A stretch of DNA of 64,000 nt from positions 62,001 to 126,000 of IMG/VR virus record IMGVR_UViG_3300036760_000150; one strand, written 5' to 3'. Source of the stretch: a virus. The translations under genes were made by a program, and so were the position numbers. Below the pieces are notes generated by a model, which had not been told where the DNA came from, did not search any database, and was given only the letters and a program-made list of their open reading frames with translations. Positions 50,109-58,207 of this stretch are shown here, piece after piece; positions within the stretch are counted from its first letter, which is position 1; the number at the start of each line of letters is the position of its first letter.

Positions 50109-51146
50109 ATGAGCGCACTTTCTAAAGAAGCAGCCGACCGCCTCAAAGGTGCTTTGACATCAAACGAGATCGGTGATGAGATCGCAGAGATACTTCATAA
50201 AGTATCACATCTTGGTAGTTCTTTGTCTAGGTATGTAGACCCCAACAAGGGGAGTGATACCAAGGGAGACGGAACTGCAAGTAGCCCATTCAAGACGTTG
50301 AAGAGGGCTCAGTCTACGATCACAGATGCATCGATAGACAGGCAGTACGTCTTGTTCTGTTCTCCAGGTACTTACTTGGAAGCGTCAGACTACGAGTACA
50401 AACCAAACATCTCCATAGTGGGTGCTGGCATCGGGGTTACCATTATCGGTAGAGAAGATAACGGTCCTATGTACCTTCACTACGGTACAGATCCATCTTT
50501 CAACTTGTTCATGAACGCGTCCTTCAACAGCAGCGAGAACATCATCGAGCGTCGTCCTGGTGAGTTCAACGACGGTAACACCTGGTTCCTCGACTCTGAG
50601 GTCTTTGGACTGTCCGCTACTGGGTCTGGACTTGATGACCTGATCGGGTACGATGCCATAACAGTTCAAGGCTGTCTTATCAGAGGGTCTCCGTTCTTCG
50701 GTGCCGTCTCTGCTAACATAGTTAACTCACGTACCAACCCAGATGTGTACATCTACACGGAAGGGGTTGATGGAGTTAATACATCGCCAGTCAGAAGCAC
50801 CATCTACAACTGCAAACTTAGCCGTGTAAAGGTCTACGAGTTTGCCCAGGTGGTTGCACGTAACTCCCAGGTCAACAAGTGGTTCCTGAACGGTACAGAC
50901 TGTTTTGTGTCTAGAGATGTTGTCTCTATGACAACTACCCCAGACGGCTACATCGGTGGGGCAACTGTCGACCAGACTGAGATGGTCAGTCCAGTGTCAA
51001 TGTTGGATCAAGGTACAGTCAAGACGTCATCGATGACCACAGCTGAGCGAGATGCACTTACTGCAAAAGCAGGTATGATCATCTTCAACACAAGTACGTC
51101 AAAGCACCAAGGTTTTGATGGTACATCTTGGAACAACTTATACTGA
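50109..51146 (+). CDS. Tailspike/fibre-like protein with beta-helix
   Basis: The 345-residue protein shows the opening of a parallel beta-helix (YVDPNKGSDTKGDGTASSPF, then FCSPGTYLE and SIVGAGIGVTIIGRED), the fold of pectate lyases and tailspikes. The C-terminal end, MIIFNTSTSKHQGFDGTSWN, resembles fibre tips. It would bind or degrade a surface polysaccharide. The N-terminus (AADRLKGALTSNEIGDEI) resembles that of the preceding gene. AAGGAG lies before the ATG. Confidence 0.7.
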   Translation: MSALSKEAADRLKGALTSNEIGDEIAEILHKVSHLGSSLSRYVDPNKGSDTKGDGTASSPFKTLKRAQSTITDASIDRQYVLFCSPGTYLEASDYEYKPNISIVGAGIGVTIIGREDNGPMYLHYGTDPSFNLFMNASFNSSENIIERRPGEFNDGNTWFLDSEVFGLSATGSGLDDLIGYDAITVQGCLIRGSPFFGAVSANIVNSRTNPDVYIYTEGVDGVNTSPVRSTIYNCKLSRVKVYEFAQVVARNSQVNKWFLNGTDCFVSRDVVSMTTTPDGYIGGATVDQTEMVSPVSMLDQGTVKTSSMTTAERDALTAKAGMIIFNTSTSKHQGFDGTSWNNLY

Positions 51147-51164
51147 TAGGAATAAGGATAATAT

Positions 51165-51341
51165 ATGGCAAAACCAACTAAAACTACGAAAACAGTTGTG
51201 GTCTGCAACAGCAACGACCCCGATAAGCGTCCTCTGAAGGCTGCGACATGGGAGAAGGAAGATGAACCATGTTTGAAGATCGAGGATGTCAAGAGTGGCC
51301 CCAACGCAGGTAAATGCGTCGCCACAGTTCAAGACGGCTGA
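51165..51341 (+). CDS. Small protein after the fibre gene (58 aa)
   Basis: A 59-codon frame begins at an ATG with AATAAGGATA upstream and ends 26 bases before the terminator. The product is basic at the start (MAKPTKTTKTVVV) and has three cysteines. It may be a fibre-associated or chaperone-like peptide; nothing identifies it. Confidence 0.5.
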   Translation: MAKPTKTTKTVVVCNSNDPDKRPLKAATWEKEDEPCLKIEDVKSGPNAGKCVATVQDG

Positions 51342-51367
51342 TATCTTCCTAACATTCTTTTAAATTA

Positions 51368-51404
51368 ACCCCTGATGGTTACTCTGTCAGGGGTCTTTTT
51401 TTTT
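51368..51404 (+). terminator. Strong rho-independent terminator ending the tail operon
   Basis: ACCCCTGA (51368-51375) pairs perfectly with TCAGGGGT (51387-51394), followed by C and nine T residues. On the minus strand it is followed by an A/T-rich stretch, so it may also stop transcripts of the converging minus-strand cluster. Confidence 0.95.
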
Positions 51405-51408
51405 GAAG

Positions 51409-51951
51409 TCACATTAAACTATGTGAATTGCATATGACGGCAATTATGACGTAGTGAGTTAGATGGTGAACCATCTGATCAAAGCCTAACGACCACCAGA
51501 ACAGCTTGTTGCTGCGAAGACGATCGTGCCACTCAAGCTTCTCCGTGTTCAGTCCAGCTCGCACCTCGGCAGCCATAGGAAGAGTTTCTTGTGATAAACT
51601 GAGATCTCTAATCTCTTGTGTGAACTGAGATACTACGTCGTTGTGTTCTTTAAAATCATCCTTAGTCAACGCGGTGTAACGACCAAGCATCTTGGGTGAG
51701 GCTTTTATACGATCCATGATGAAGTGTGCAGTGAAGTCGAACAATGCCAGACATGACGCTAACAGGCCAACCCCAGCATACATAGACGCGATAACTATGG
51801 TGAACAGGCTGTGAACTGCGCAGTGTGTAGCCAACGGTTGCACCCATCCTTTATCTTTGAACTTCCCCAGCATGTAAGGTGTCTGAAGCGGGTAGTCGGC
51901 CAGGAAGTGTTTGATCTGGTATATGACAATCAACAGCAACATTTCGTTCAT
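51409..51951 (-). CDS. DUF3307-like membrane protein
   Basis: This 180-residue protein has a DUF3307-type N-terminal signature, IKHFLADYPLQTPYMLGKF, then FDFTAHFIMDRIK, with hydrophobic segments at about 40-75 and at the C-terminus (HYVIIAVIC). Family members are small membrane proteins of bacteria and phages without a firm function. It is the last gene of the minus-strand cluster. Its ATG overlaps the upstream gene. Confidence 0.75.
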   Translation of the reverse strand: MNEMLLLIVIYQIKHFLADYPLQTPYMLGKFKDKGWVQPLATHCAVHSLFTIVIASMYAGVGLLASCLALFDFTAHFIMDRIKASPKMLGRYTALTKDDFKEHNDVVSQFTQEIRDLSLSQETLPMAAEVRAGLNTEKLEWHDRLRSNKLFWWSLGFDQMVHHLTHYVIIAVICNSHSLM

Positions 51952-52139
51952 AGGACTTCTTTTAATACCTTCTGTAACTTCTTGATCCCAGCTTTCTTGA
52001 GTATTACTGTAGAGTTCATCATGTAGCTGCCACCCACATACTGGCTCAATACGATGTCGCCGTCAGAATAGACTTCGGCATGTATCGAGAACTTCCTGCC
52101 AACTCTTATCTTCGTCGTTTTAATCTTCATGAGAGACAT
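51948..52139 (-). CDS. Hypothetical protein (63 aa)
   Basis: This short basic protein has a beta-type N-terminal half (RKFSIHAEVYSDGDIVLSQY) and a lysine-rich C-terminus. It is coupled to the following gene by a 4-base overlap. It is not recognised. Confidence 0.55.
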   Translation of the reverse strand: MSLMKIKTTKIRVGRKFSIHAEVYSDGDIVLSQYVGGSYMMNSTVILKKAGIKKLQKVLKEVL

Positions 52140-52144
52140 ATTCT

Positions 52145-52576
52145 TTATCCCTCACCCTCTTTGGTTATCAGATCGTTAAAAGCTGTCACTTCTTCTGCAG
52201 AGAGCGCAGCGGATTTACCCTCGTCTAAGAAACATTCAGCCTCATCTTTGCTTAGAACTCTGACCGATACTTCACTTAGTTCACGAGAGGTGTCATACTC
52301 GGTTTGGTCGATCGGTGAGTTGCATTGGTAAGACTCAAGCTCCATCAAGCCGTAGATCTCATAAACATGATCGTCTTCGTCTGGATTGATGCCAGCTTCC
52401 TTGACGAACTCCTCAAGCTCGCTCCATTCCATCATAGATAGCTCTTCTCTGGCCCACCCACTAGCGTCGTTACCTAGTGTGAACGTGAAAGCTAATGGGA
52501 ACACGTCGTTGTGCAACACCTCGATGCCACGGTGACTGTCAACTCTCTCGCATATGACTCTGAAGTAAGCTTTCAT
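52145..52576 (-). CDS. Hypothetical acidic protein (143 aa)
   Basis: This acidic protein is not recognised. The second half is helical with many Glu (LSEVSVRVLSKDEAECFLDE). AAGGA lies before the ATG. It overlaps the upstream stop by 4 bases in a chain of coupled genes. Confidence 0.6.
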   Translation of the reverse strand: MKAYFRVICERVDSHRGIEVLHNDVFPLAFTFTLGNDASGWAREELSMMEWSELEEFVKEAGINPDEDDHVYEIYGLMELESYQCNSPIDQTEYDTSRELSEVSVRVLSKDEAECFLDEGKSAALSAEEVTAFNDLITKEGEG

Positions 52577-52878
52577 GAGTTTTCCTTGGTTGTGATCTTC
52601 TTAACTTTCATCTCAGCCCATCTATCATGAGCGATATTATCGCATTCCTCGAATTTTTTCAAGTTCTTCTTTGTGCCCTCGATGACTATCTCTGTGCGCC
52701 CTTCATGATTATGTAGATCTATGAGATCTTTAACTTTAAGAAAGGTTGTAACTGTCTTGTGTTTGGTTATCCACGTGAAGCTACCAGTTCCATCACCAAA
52801 GATAATCCCTTCAGCCACCACGCCAACGCCGCTGTTTCCGTGCACATCGATATGTCTCATAAGATAGAACTTCTTCAT
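52573..52878 (-). CDS. Conserved phage hypothetical protein (101 aa)
   Basis: The N-terminus (FYLMRHIDVHGNSGVGVVAE, then GIIFGDGTGSFTWIT) resembles a small protein family of many T4-type and other large phages whose members start with a similar HGNSG segment. No function is known. It is coupled by 4-base overlaps on both sides. Confidence 0.65.
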   Translation of the reverse strand: MKKFYLMRHIDVHGNSGVGVVAEGIIFGDGTGSFTWITKHKTVTTFLKVKDLIDLHNHEGRTEIVIEGTKKNLKKFEECDNIAHDRWAEMKVKKITTKENS

Positions 52879-53063
52879 TTTCTTTCTTCTACCCAGCTAC
52901 AGCATCCTCTTCTACATCGACCCATCATGGTGTTAGGATGTACAAGTAGAACTGGCCCATACCACTTAAAGAGGTGTTTTTTACCCTTCCAGTTAGGCCT
53001 TCTCAAGTCTAACAGATCTACCTGCAGTAACCAGCCGGATCTAAGCTTCTTGAGAAATCTCAT
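52875..53063 (-). CDS. Hypothetical basic protein (62 aa)
   Basis: This basic protein has a cluster CRRGCCSW near the C-terminus. GGAAGAGAC precedes the ATG. It is overlapped by 4 bases at both ends by its neighbours. No family is recognised. Confidence 0.5.
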   Translation of the reverse strand: MRFLKKLRSGWLLQVDLLDLRRPNWKGKKHLFKWYGPVLLVHPNTMMGRCRRGCCSWVEERK

Positions 53064-53329
53064 GTCTCTTCCTTATATGTGTCCAACAGTTTCATGCCAC
53101 GATCCTTTGTGTCTACAAGTAGACGCTTGGCAAGGATTGCAGATCTCTGCTCATCCAACGTGATCTGGTACAGTCTGTTGTCGATCACTATGTTGATGTT
53201 CAATAGGCCGTGCGTGTTGAAGTATGCATCTAGGTGATTCATACCGAGGTCTTCCGAGAGGTCATGGAGCTTCTTCCTGTAGATCTTCGATGTGATATTC
53301 CTGGACGTCACGGTGCTTTTGATGTTCAT
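53060..53329 (-). CDS. Hypothetical protein (89 aa)
   Basis: ATG 53329 has GGAGG directly upstream; longer in-frame starts do not. This basic soluble protein has a possible beta-hairpin (LNINIVIDNRLYQITLDE). It is not recognised. Confidence 0.6.
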   Translation of the reverse strand: MNIKSTVTSRNITSKIYRKKLHDLSEDLGMNHLDAYFNTHGLLNINIVIDNRLYQITLDEQRSAILAKRLLVDTKDRGMKLLDTYKEET

Positions 53330-53526
53330 ACTGCCTCCATAACATGAGTTATCTCTCCCATAGCTACCCTGACGCCCTCTTTGGTGAAGTACCACACGAA
53401 CCTCGTTCGATCATCTCTGCGGTCTATCGTCACAGTGCCGTTGTAGTAGATAGAACGCCAGTACCGCACCTTGGTGTCCTTTGGTAGATTTGTCTTGTCT
53501 ATGTGAGGTTGGTATGAACCTATCAT
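53326..53526 (-). CDS. Hypothetical protein (66 aa)
   Basis: ATG 53526 follows GGAGG; an upstream GTG at 53577 would overlap the neighbouring reading frame. The product is beta-rich with aromatic residues (RYWRSIYYNGTVTIDRRD, FVWYFTKEGVRV). No family is recognised. Confidence 0.6.
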   Translation of the reverse strand: MIGSYQPHIDKTNLPKDTKVRYWRSIYYNGTVTIDRRDDRTRFVWYFTKEGVRVAMGEITHVMEAV

Positions 53527-53645
53527 GCGGCCTCCATCTTTGAGATCTTCTCTCTTATAGATGACTTGGGGAACCACGTGTTGACGTGTGTGGTTGTTTG
53601 CAGCGAAGTTCTCAGCTCGTCGAGAGATCCTTCGGTGAAGCTCAC
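53523..53645 (-). pseudogene. Displaced C-terminal part of the DUF6011-like gene (or a 40-aa coupled gene)
   Basis: In the +1-shifted frame after the stop at 53656 the sequence continues CAENIGVSF and on to KISKMEAA, stopping inside the next gene's start (ATGA). The expected fourth cysteine and AE of the zinc motif occur exactly here, which indicates that it was once the same protein. It could also be translated separately from GTG 53645. Confidence 0.45.
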
Positions 53646-53655
53646 GCCGATGTTC

Positions 53656-54255
53656 TCAGCGCATTATAGGGCCAATGCCAGCAGTGACCGACCGAGGATC
53701 TGTCAAGGTGAGACCGCAGATGGCGCACCGCGACATCCTCTGCCCAGACAGGATGAAGGTGGCCTTGTAGGCGCGGTCTGTCTCGCACTCAACAGACGTA
53801 ACCTCAAGCGTGTAGTGCGGCCTCGTCAGCCCTGCCTTCTGTCCCACCTCTCTGGCCAGCCACCTTGACACATTGATGATGTCGCCAGGTTTGAGACTGA
53901 AGTTGGTGGTCTGTCGTGCAGAAGTAGGTTGTACAGTAGTTCTGGTGATCGCTTTCCTGACGCTGGCCACCTGCTTGGGTGAGAGGTGTCCTTTGAACGC
54001 CAGCTGCGACTTGAGGCTGATGTAGAAGTGGAAGTTGCCGGTGTACTGTTTCAACCACTCCACGACGTCGGCGTTCTCCACGTGGAACGGTTTGGTAGAG
54101 TGCACCTGGGATACGCCGTGGAAGTCGTCGCAGTTGAAGTTGTCTGGCACACACAAAATAGTAGGCTCGGCGGTCGCTGTTGCGCCGCTGCTCATGAGGA
54201 AGTCGCGGAACTGCGATATGTACTTAGGATCTGTCTCAGTGATCTTGACCAACAT
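53656..54255 (-). CDS. DUF6011-like zinc protein, apparently frameshifted near its end
   Basis: This 199-residue protein ends with CAICGLTLTDPRSVTAGIGP, a zinc-finger motif of DUF6011-type proteins whose fourth cysteine should follow soon after GIGP. Here the frame ends IMR and stops. The missing C-A-E is found one base out of frame (see 53523-53645), so one extra base in 53663-53668 would explain it. ATG 54255 has GGGGG upstream. The N-terminal 175 residues are soluble and not recognised. It is the first gene after the promoter at 54274-54303. Confidence 0.6.
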   Translation of the reverse strand: MLVKITETDPKYISQFRDFLMSSGATATAEPTILCVPDNFNCDDFHGVSQVHSTKPFHVENADVVEWLKQYTGNFHFYISLKSQLAFKGHLSPKQVASVRKAITRTTVQPTSARQTTNFSLKPGDIINVSRWLAREVGQKAGLTRPHYTLEVTSVECETDRAYKATFILSGQRMSRCAICGLTLTDPRSVTAGIGPIMR

Positions 54256-54273
54256 GATACCCCCTAGACACAT

Positions 54274-54303
54274 AGGATACTACGATGTGGTGTTGAAAGT
54301 CAA
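54274..54303 (-). promoter_or_regulatory. Sigma-70-like promoter within the minus-strand cluster
   Basis: Minus strand: TTGACT (54303-54298), 18 bases, TATCCT (54279-54274), just upstream of the gene starting at 54255. It would drive genes from there down to 51409. Confidence 0.55.
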
Positions 54304-54335
54304 CTAGTATAAAATGTAATGATAATAAGTAGTTA

Positions 54336-54722
54336 TCAGCAATTATTCATCAAATAGGCGCTGTAAGCTCTAAAACACTTGGAAGAGCATACGGTATTGT
54401 CATTGTAATCTTTGCCTACGTAATACATCTCGCCGCAGTTGGCACATCTACCTCTAGGGTAATTTCTGACTGGGTGTGAGTTGTCCACCTCTTCGTAGGA
54501 TATAATAGCTGGGAACTGTGCTTTAGTTGGGTCAATTACCGCACCGTCTGGTGTCTTCAACCACCAATGCTCTCTCTTGCCCCAGAATGCATCTTCTACG
54601 AAGCCGTTGGTGATCTCTAGTTCGGGGTACTCAGCTTTCATGAGTTTTACAGCCTCTGCGCATAGACCGCAGGCTGTATCGCGGTTGTACTTAGATTTTA
54701 TCCATTCTTCGTATCTGTCCAT
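54336..54722 (-). CDS. Conserved phage protein with zinc ribbon (128 aa)
   Basis: It combines CGLCAEAVKLMKAEYPELE near the start, HWWLKTPDGAVIDPTKAQFP in the middle and a C-terminal CANCGEMYYVG ... CSSKC zinc ribbon. The WWL ... DPT-x2-QFP pattern is shared by small proteins in many phages, sometimes with papain-like folds, but the function is unknown. The ATG overlaps the stop of the nucleotidyltransferase gene (TGATG). Confidence 0.65.
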   Translation of the reverse strand: MDRYEEWIKSKYNRDTACGLCAEAVKLMKAEYPELEITNGFVEDAFWGKREHWWLKTPDGAVIDPTKAQFPAIISYEEVDNSHPVRNYPRGRCANCGEMYYVGKDYNDNTVCSSKCFRAYSAYLMNNC

Positions 54723-55342
54723 CAATCTACACCAAAGAACCTAGGTGTACCATCAGGATAGAACCTCAAGGTATCTTCTTTTGGGTTGTTGTAGTCTATG
54801 GTTGCGCATGCTTTGGATATTTCAAGTAGTGTGCCGTTGCAGGCTGTGTAGCCTTTCTGGATGTACTTCTGCATGCGCTCAAGTGTTGATAGTGGAAATG
54901 TGATCTTGTTGACACGCAGATGTTTGGCCAACGTGTCTTGGAAGAATGTTTGGTTACAACGGAAGGCATCATCTACCAACATGGCACAGCATATAGTGTA
55001 GTCGAACGAGTCGATCACTGCTGTAGTGGTCATATCGTAGTACTTACTTTTGATTAACTGGAACCATCTGCCTTCCCATTTGATGTTCAACAAGGCGTCG
55101 TTCTCATTGATGATCTTAACTGCGTCGCCATTCTTAGCTAGCTTGTTCCAATATTTTATCAAGGTATCTTCTGCCTCTTTGTCGTTTGAGAATATGTCGA
55201 TGTCCTTGATCTCAACGTCAGATAGGTAGTCTCTTATGGCTCCACCAGCTATTGCATACTTCTTTGGATCAAGCTGATCAGCTGCGATCTTCTCAAAGAA
55301 GATCTTCTTGTAGTAGAACTTCATCTTGTCAAGGTTTTTCAT
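54722..55342 (-). CDS. Nucleotidyltransferase of the polymerase-beta/CCA-adding type
   Basis: The sequence has the NTase core AIAGGAIRDYLSDVEIKDID with a G-G helix start and D-I-D metal ligands, near residue 40 from the chosen start. The rest resembles a short CCA-enzyme head without a full C-terminal half (total about 206 aa). It may add nucleotides to tRNA or RNA, or modify a protein. The start at 55342 is chosen because GGGA is 6 bases upstream; three ATG codons are close together. It overlaps the preceding gene by 14 bases. Confidence 0.7.
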   Translation of the reverse strand: MKNLDKMKFYYKKIFFEKIAADQLDPKKYAIAGGAIRDYLSDVEIKDIDIFSNDKEAEDTLIKYWNKLAKNGDAVKIINENDALLNIKWEGRWFQLIKSKYYDMTTTAVIDSFDYTICCAMLVDDAFRCNQTFFQDTLAKHLRVNKITFPLSTLERMQKYIQKGYTACNGTLLEISKACATIDYNNPKEDTLRFYPDGTPRFFGVD

Positions 55343-55826
55343 CATCAGTCCCATAAGTCACCCATGTAGCTATAGGTTCATCGTTCCATCCAAGGATGTG
55401 TAACTTACTCTTCTTTCTGCGTGTGACACCATTGATGTACTCCGGGCAGTCTGCGCACTCTAGTATCTCAGCTCTCAGATGAGGGTGTTTCTTCATGGCC
55501 TTCCAGTACGCATGTGAGTACACTTTTCGTTGCCACCAGAAGAACACTTCATGTAAGAACGGAATCTTGTTTAGGAAAGGAGTGATGACCTTCTGATCTA
55601 AGGTGATGAGCCATCCAGGGAACCACCCGTAGTTGTACCATCCAGGGAGACATAAGCCGTGCAGTGATAAGTTACCGAACTGGGCATAGAATCTTAAAGT
55701 GCCGTATTTTTCTTTTGATTGTCCGCCAAGTCGTCCCCAACGTACACATGTACTCTTTACGATGTATACACAGTCGTTAAGTCCTTCCCAGTCGAAATCT
55801 TCCTCACCCCATTGATGATCAGCCAT
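55329..55826 (-). CDS. Conserved phage hypothetical protein (165 aa)
   Basis: This Trp-rich protein carries KEKYGTLRFYAQFG in the first half and KHPHLRAEILECADCPEYI near the end, a signature shared with small proteins of other large phages that lack a known role. ATG 55826 follows GGAGG and overlaps the upstream stop. The middle is partly hydrophobic (GWFPGWLITLDQKVITPFL). Confidence 0.65.
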   Translation of the reverse strand: MADHQWGEEDFDWEGLNDCVYIVKSTCVRWGRLGGQSKEKYGTLRFYAQFGNLSLHGLCLPGWYNYGWFPGWLITLDQKVITPFLNKIPFLHEVFFWWQRKVYSHAYWKAMKKHPHLRAEILECADCPEYINGVTRRKKSKLHILGWNDEPIATWVTYGTDDEKP

Positions 55827-56401
55827 CACATCCTCCTTCCAGATCTACCGTAACCCTTCCACTCAGCTGTGGTGCATAGATCGCGCTCAGCTTGTACCCT
55901 GGTGGCCCACTCGTATGGTACAATAAGTTTACCTTTGGTCAGCCATCCTTCCAGGGCGATCTTGACGTCAAGTAACACATCGGAACCTGTGTCTGGCACG
56001 ACAACCCATCTGTCTAGCATGTTTTTGTCCTGTAAGATCTCTGCCTGCTCTTTGGTGGGAGGAGTGTCCTCTATCATGAACCACTGGTCGTCAAGGCCAC
56101 CAGTGGTGTAGATAGCCTGCAGCTTCTCCGCTCTACCAGCAAGCGGGTGCCATCCTGGGTCTTTGTTGACCTTGAAACCCTTCTCGTCTGTCTCTGTGGG
56201 CCACCAGTTGTGTATCACTTCACCTTCGCCAGCTGCAATCATGACAACCATGTCTTTCCTTGAGTTGTAGCTGACCCAGTAGATGTCGAAGTGCTTTTTC
56301 GCCCAGTTGACCAAGGTCTTGATGTAAGGCCTTAGTTGCCACTCACCTCCGTAGTGGGCGTACAGGACTCCGTCGATGTCTAAGTACAGACGTCCTTTCA
56401 T
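55826..56401 (-). CDS. HAD-family phosphatase-like protein (191 aa)
   Basis: The protein begins MKGRLYLDIDGVLYAH, the HAD motif I (DxDGV/T with a nucleophilic aspartate). Motif II may be in YWVSYNSR, and the later acidic motif in WFMIEDTPP. Such enzymes remove phosphate from small molecules or nucleic-acid ends. It is one of three HAD-type genes in this cluster. The substrate cannot be told from sequence. Confidence 0.75.
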   Translation of the reverse strand: MKGRLYLDIDGVLYAHYGGEWQLRPYIKTLVNWAKKHFDIYWVSYNSRKDMVVMIAAGEGEVIHNWWPTETDEKGFKVNKDPGWHPLAGRAEKLQAIYTTGGLDDQWFMIEDTPPTKEQAEILQDKNMLDRWVVVPDTGSDVLLDVKIALEGWLTKGKLIVPYEWATRVQAERDLCTTAEWKGYGRSGRRM

Positions 56402-56432
56402 GAGTTTTTTAAGCTCCTCACATATTCTCCTA

Positions 56433-56633
56433 TCAATCCAATTTTGTTGGAAATTTAAGTGCCATATCTCGTAACTTCTTCTCTCCGTGAATCAGCCGTA
56501 TAAGGTGGTAGTTGACGAAGTTAAGTTTCCTGGTAGTGGTGATCTCCCGCCCTTTACGATACCAGTACATAGTTGAGTAGTAGAACAGACCTCTCCTGTG
56601 CCAGTACGTGACAGACACTGTCTTAGACGTCAT
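56433..56633 (-). CDS. Hypothetical basic protein (66 aa)
   Basis: ATG 56633 has GAGG upstream and overlaps the stop of the preceding HAD gene by 4 bases. The product is Tyr- and Arg-rich (YWHRRGLFYYSTMYWYRKGR). It is not recognised. Confidence 0.55.
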   Translation of the reverse strand: MTSKTVSVTYWHRRGLFYYSTMYWYRKGREITTTRKLNFVNYHLIRLIHGEKKLRDMALKFPTKLD

Positions 56634-57064
56634 CCGCTTAACCTCTCTGTTAGTTTGATCCAAGACTTCTTTGGGTCGTCCTTGTCGAAGTGGAAGAACT
56701 CACCTTTGAACTTCTTGCCCCACTGCTTGATGTCGTCATCTACCAGTATGTCTCCCAGCAGCAGTCCTTTGTCGCATGTAAGCATGATACGTTTTAACAG
56801 GTATGGGAAGTGCTCTTGTACCCACTTGTACTTCTCTATGGTGCTCCATAAGTTCTTGGTGGATGGTTTGGTGGCTATGTAGAGCTTGAAGTGGCTTTGT
56901 TTAAGTGCCCAGTCCACGAATTCTTTAGCACCCTTGTGAGGCTCAAGGTTCCTGAAGAAGCCCTTGACGAACATCTCTGGAGGATCTTTGACTATCTCCT
57001 TGAGAGATCCCTCGAAGTCAGCCAGCACACCGTCAAGGTCGAGGAAAACAGTGAGCTTCCTCAC
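56630..57064 (-). CDS. 5'(3')-deoxyribonucleotidase-like HAD protein (144 aa)
   Basis: It opens with MRKLTVFLDLDGVLADFEGS, HAD motif I in the exact form of 5' nucleotidase, deoxy (NT5C-type) enzymes. IATKPS is the motif II position and GDILVDDDIKQWG the motif IV acidic pair. These dephosphorylate deoxynucleoside monophosphates and shape the dNTP pool during infection. It is shorter than cellular enzymes, as is usual in phages. Coupled by 4-base overlaps. Confidence 0.8.
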   Translation of the reverse strand: MRKLTVFLDLDGVLADFEGSLKEIVKDPPEMFVKGFFRNLEPHKGAKEFVDWALKQSHFKLYIATKPSTKNLWSTIEKYKWVQEHFPYLLKRIMLTCDKGLLLGDILVDDDIKQWGKKFKGEFFHFDKDDPKKSWIKLTERLSG

Positions 57065-57363
57065 GGATCTCCTCCTCCAGGGTCTAGTAGACGTAAGGCT
57101 GTTGCTTGTATGTCACTTAGCTTCTGAAGTGCATCGATATGGTTTATAAGCTTGCCCATGTCACGTTTAGCACATGCCACGAAGATGCCGTCGTCGTAGT
57201 GCCACATATCTGCACCTCGTTTGGTGCCCTCATGTTTGCTGAGGCTAGGGCGAGGTTTCTCAAGCACCACGTAGAAAGGGATGTTTGCCGTGCCGGTCCA
57301 TTTATCTTCTGGCGCAGCCTTCTCCCAACGTAGTTTTATGTCTCTGAACTCTTCCTCGGTCAT
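57061..57363 (-). CDS. Hypothetical protein (100 aa)
   Basis: This soluble mixed protein is not recognised. AGGAGG lies directly before the ATG. It ends in PGGGDP and overlaps the deoxyribonucleotidase start by 4 bases. Confidence 0.6.
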   Translation of the reverse strand: MTEEEFRDIKLRWEKAAPEDKWTGTANIPFYVVLEKPRPSLSKHEGTKRGADMWHYDDGIFVACAKRDMGKLINHIDALQKLSDIQATALRLLDPGGGDP

Positions 57364-57372
57364 CCTGCCTCC

Positions 57373-57612
57373 TTAAATATCCTCTGCCTTCAGGCTGCTG
57401 GTTAACTTCATATTTATCCAGTCCTTCATGTAGGTCAGCTCTGCGTTGGCATACTTCATGGCTTTGGCTTTTGATAGCAGCCTGATCTTGACCTTATCGT
57501 CGACCATGGACTCGGCCATCAGGAACGCGCTCACGATGCTTTGCTCGTTCGCCGCTATGCGACGATCCAGTTTGTTCAGTACAGCGTTAACTTTTTTGCT
57601 CATAGTGTACAT
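57373..57612 (-). CDS. Hypothetical helical protein (79 aa)
   Basis: This almost entirely helical basic protein has a GGAGG site 6-7 bases before the ATG at 57612 (a second ATG at 57603 is in frame). No family is recognised. Confidence 0.55.
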   Translation of the reverse strand: MYTMSKKVNAVLNKLDRRIAANEQSIVSAFLMAESMVDDKVKIRLLSKAKAMKYANAELTYMKDWINMKLTSSLKAEDI

Positions 57613-57613
57613 G

Positions 57614-58207
57614 TTAGTCCCTCCTCAGTAGCTTGTCAACAGCCCACTGTAGCTTCCATTGGATGGTTCGGTGGTACCGCCAGTAGAACCTAGATATGTT
57701 GTACCAGATCGCCCTCTTTATTCTAGTAAGTTTTTTTTGTAAAGAACTAGACTTGAGGTACCTCTCCACCTTGAACATGTCTCTGGCAGTGAAGCCGTTG
57801 TACGGGTCGGTCAAGAACAAGTTGCCCATGTATGGGTTCATGTCTCTGTCGTCGTCCAGTATGATGATATCTTCTGACTCAACAGGCACGTGGAACATCC
57901 TCAGGAAGGACCTGATCTCGTGTCCACGGTGCCCACCTCTCAAGGCTGGTGTAACACCGACAACTCGTGGGCCTATCTTGGGGCCTAGTATGTCTCTAAG
58001 CTCTGCCAGGGGATGGCCAAGGCGCCATGTAGAAGACACGACGACACTGATATCCTTGTTCTTCTCAAGCAGGTGTGCTAGAAGTGACATAGCCACTGGG
58101 TCAAGCTCATGCCTAGGGGCACGTTCAGCATCGGAGTTAACCTGATGGTGTATGCAGCCGCCAGCAGTGAACAAGACTCCGTCGATGTCAAGGAACAGAA
58201 GTTTCAT
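57614..58207 (-). CDS. HAD-family phosphatase-like protein (197 aa)
   Basis: Motif I LLFLDIDGVLF is at residues 3-13, motif II VVVSSTWR is near 63 and an acidic motif IV, IIILDDDRDM, is near 118. This is the HAD subfamily with an S-T-W-R motif II that is common in phages. The C-terminal 50 residues are basic and helical, and may bind nucleic acid. Function in nucleotide or nucleic-acid dephosphorylation is likely but unproven. Confidence 0.75.
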   Translation of the reverse strand: MKLLFLDIDGVLFTAGGCIHHQVNSDAERAPRHELDPVAMSLLAHLLEKNKDISVVVSSTWRLGHPLAELRDILGPKIGPRVVGVTPALRGGHRGHEIRSFLRMFHVPVESEDIIILDDDRDMNPYMGNLFLTDPYNGFTARDMFKVERYLKSSSLQKKLTRIKRAIWYNISRFYWRYHRTIQWKLQWAVDKLLRRD

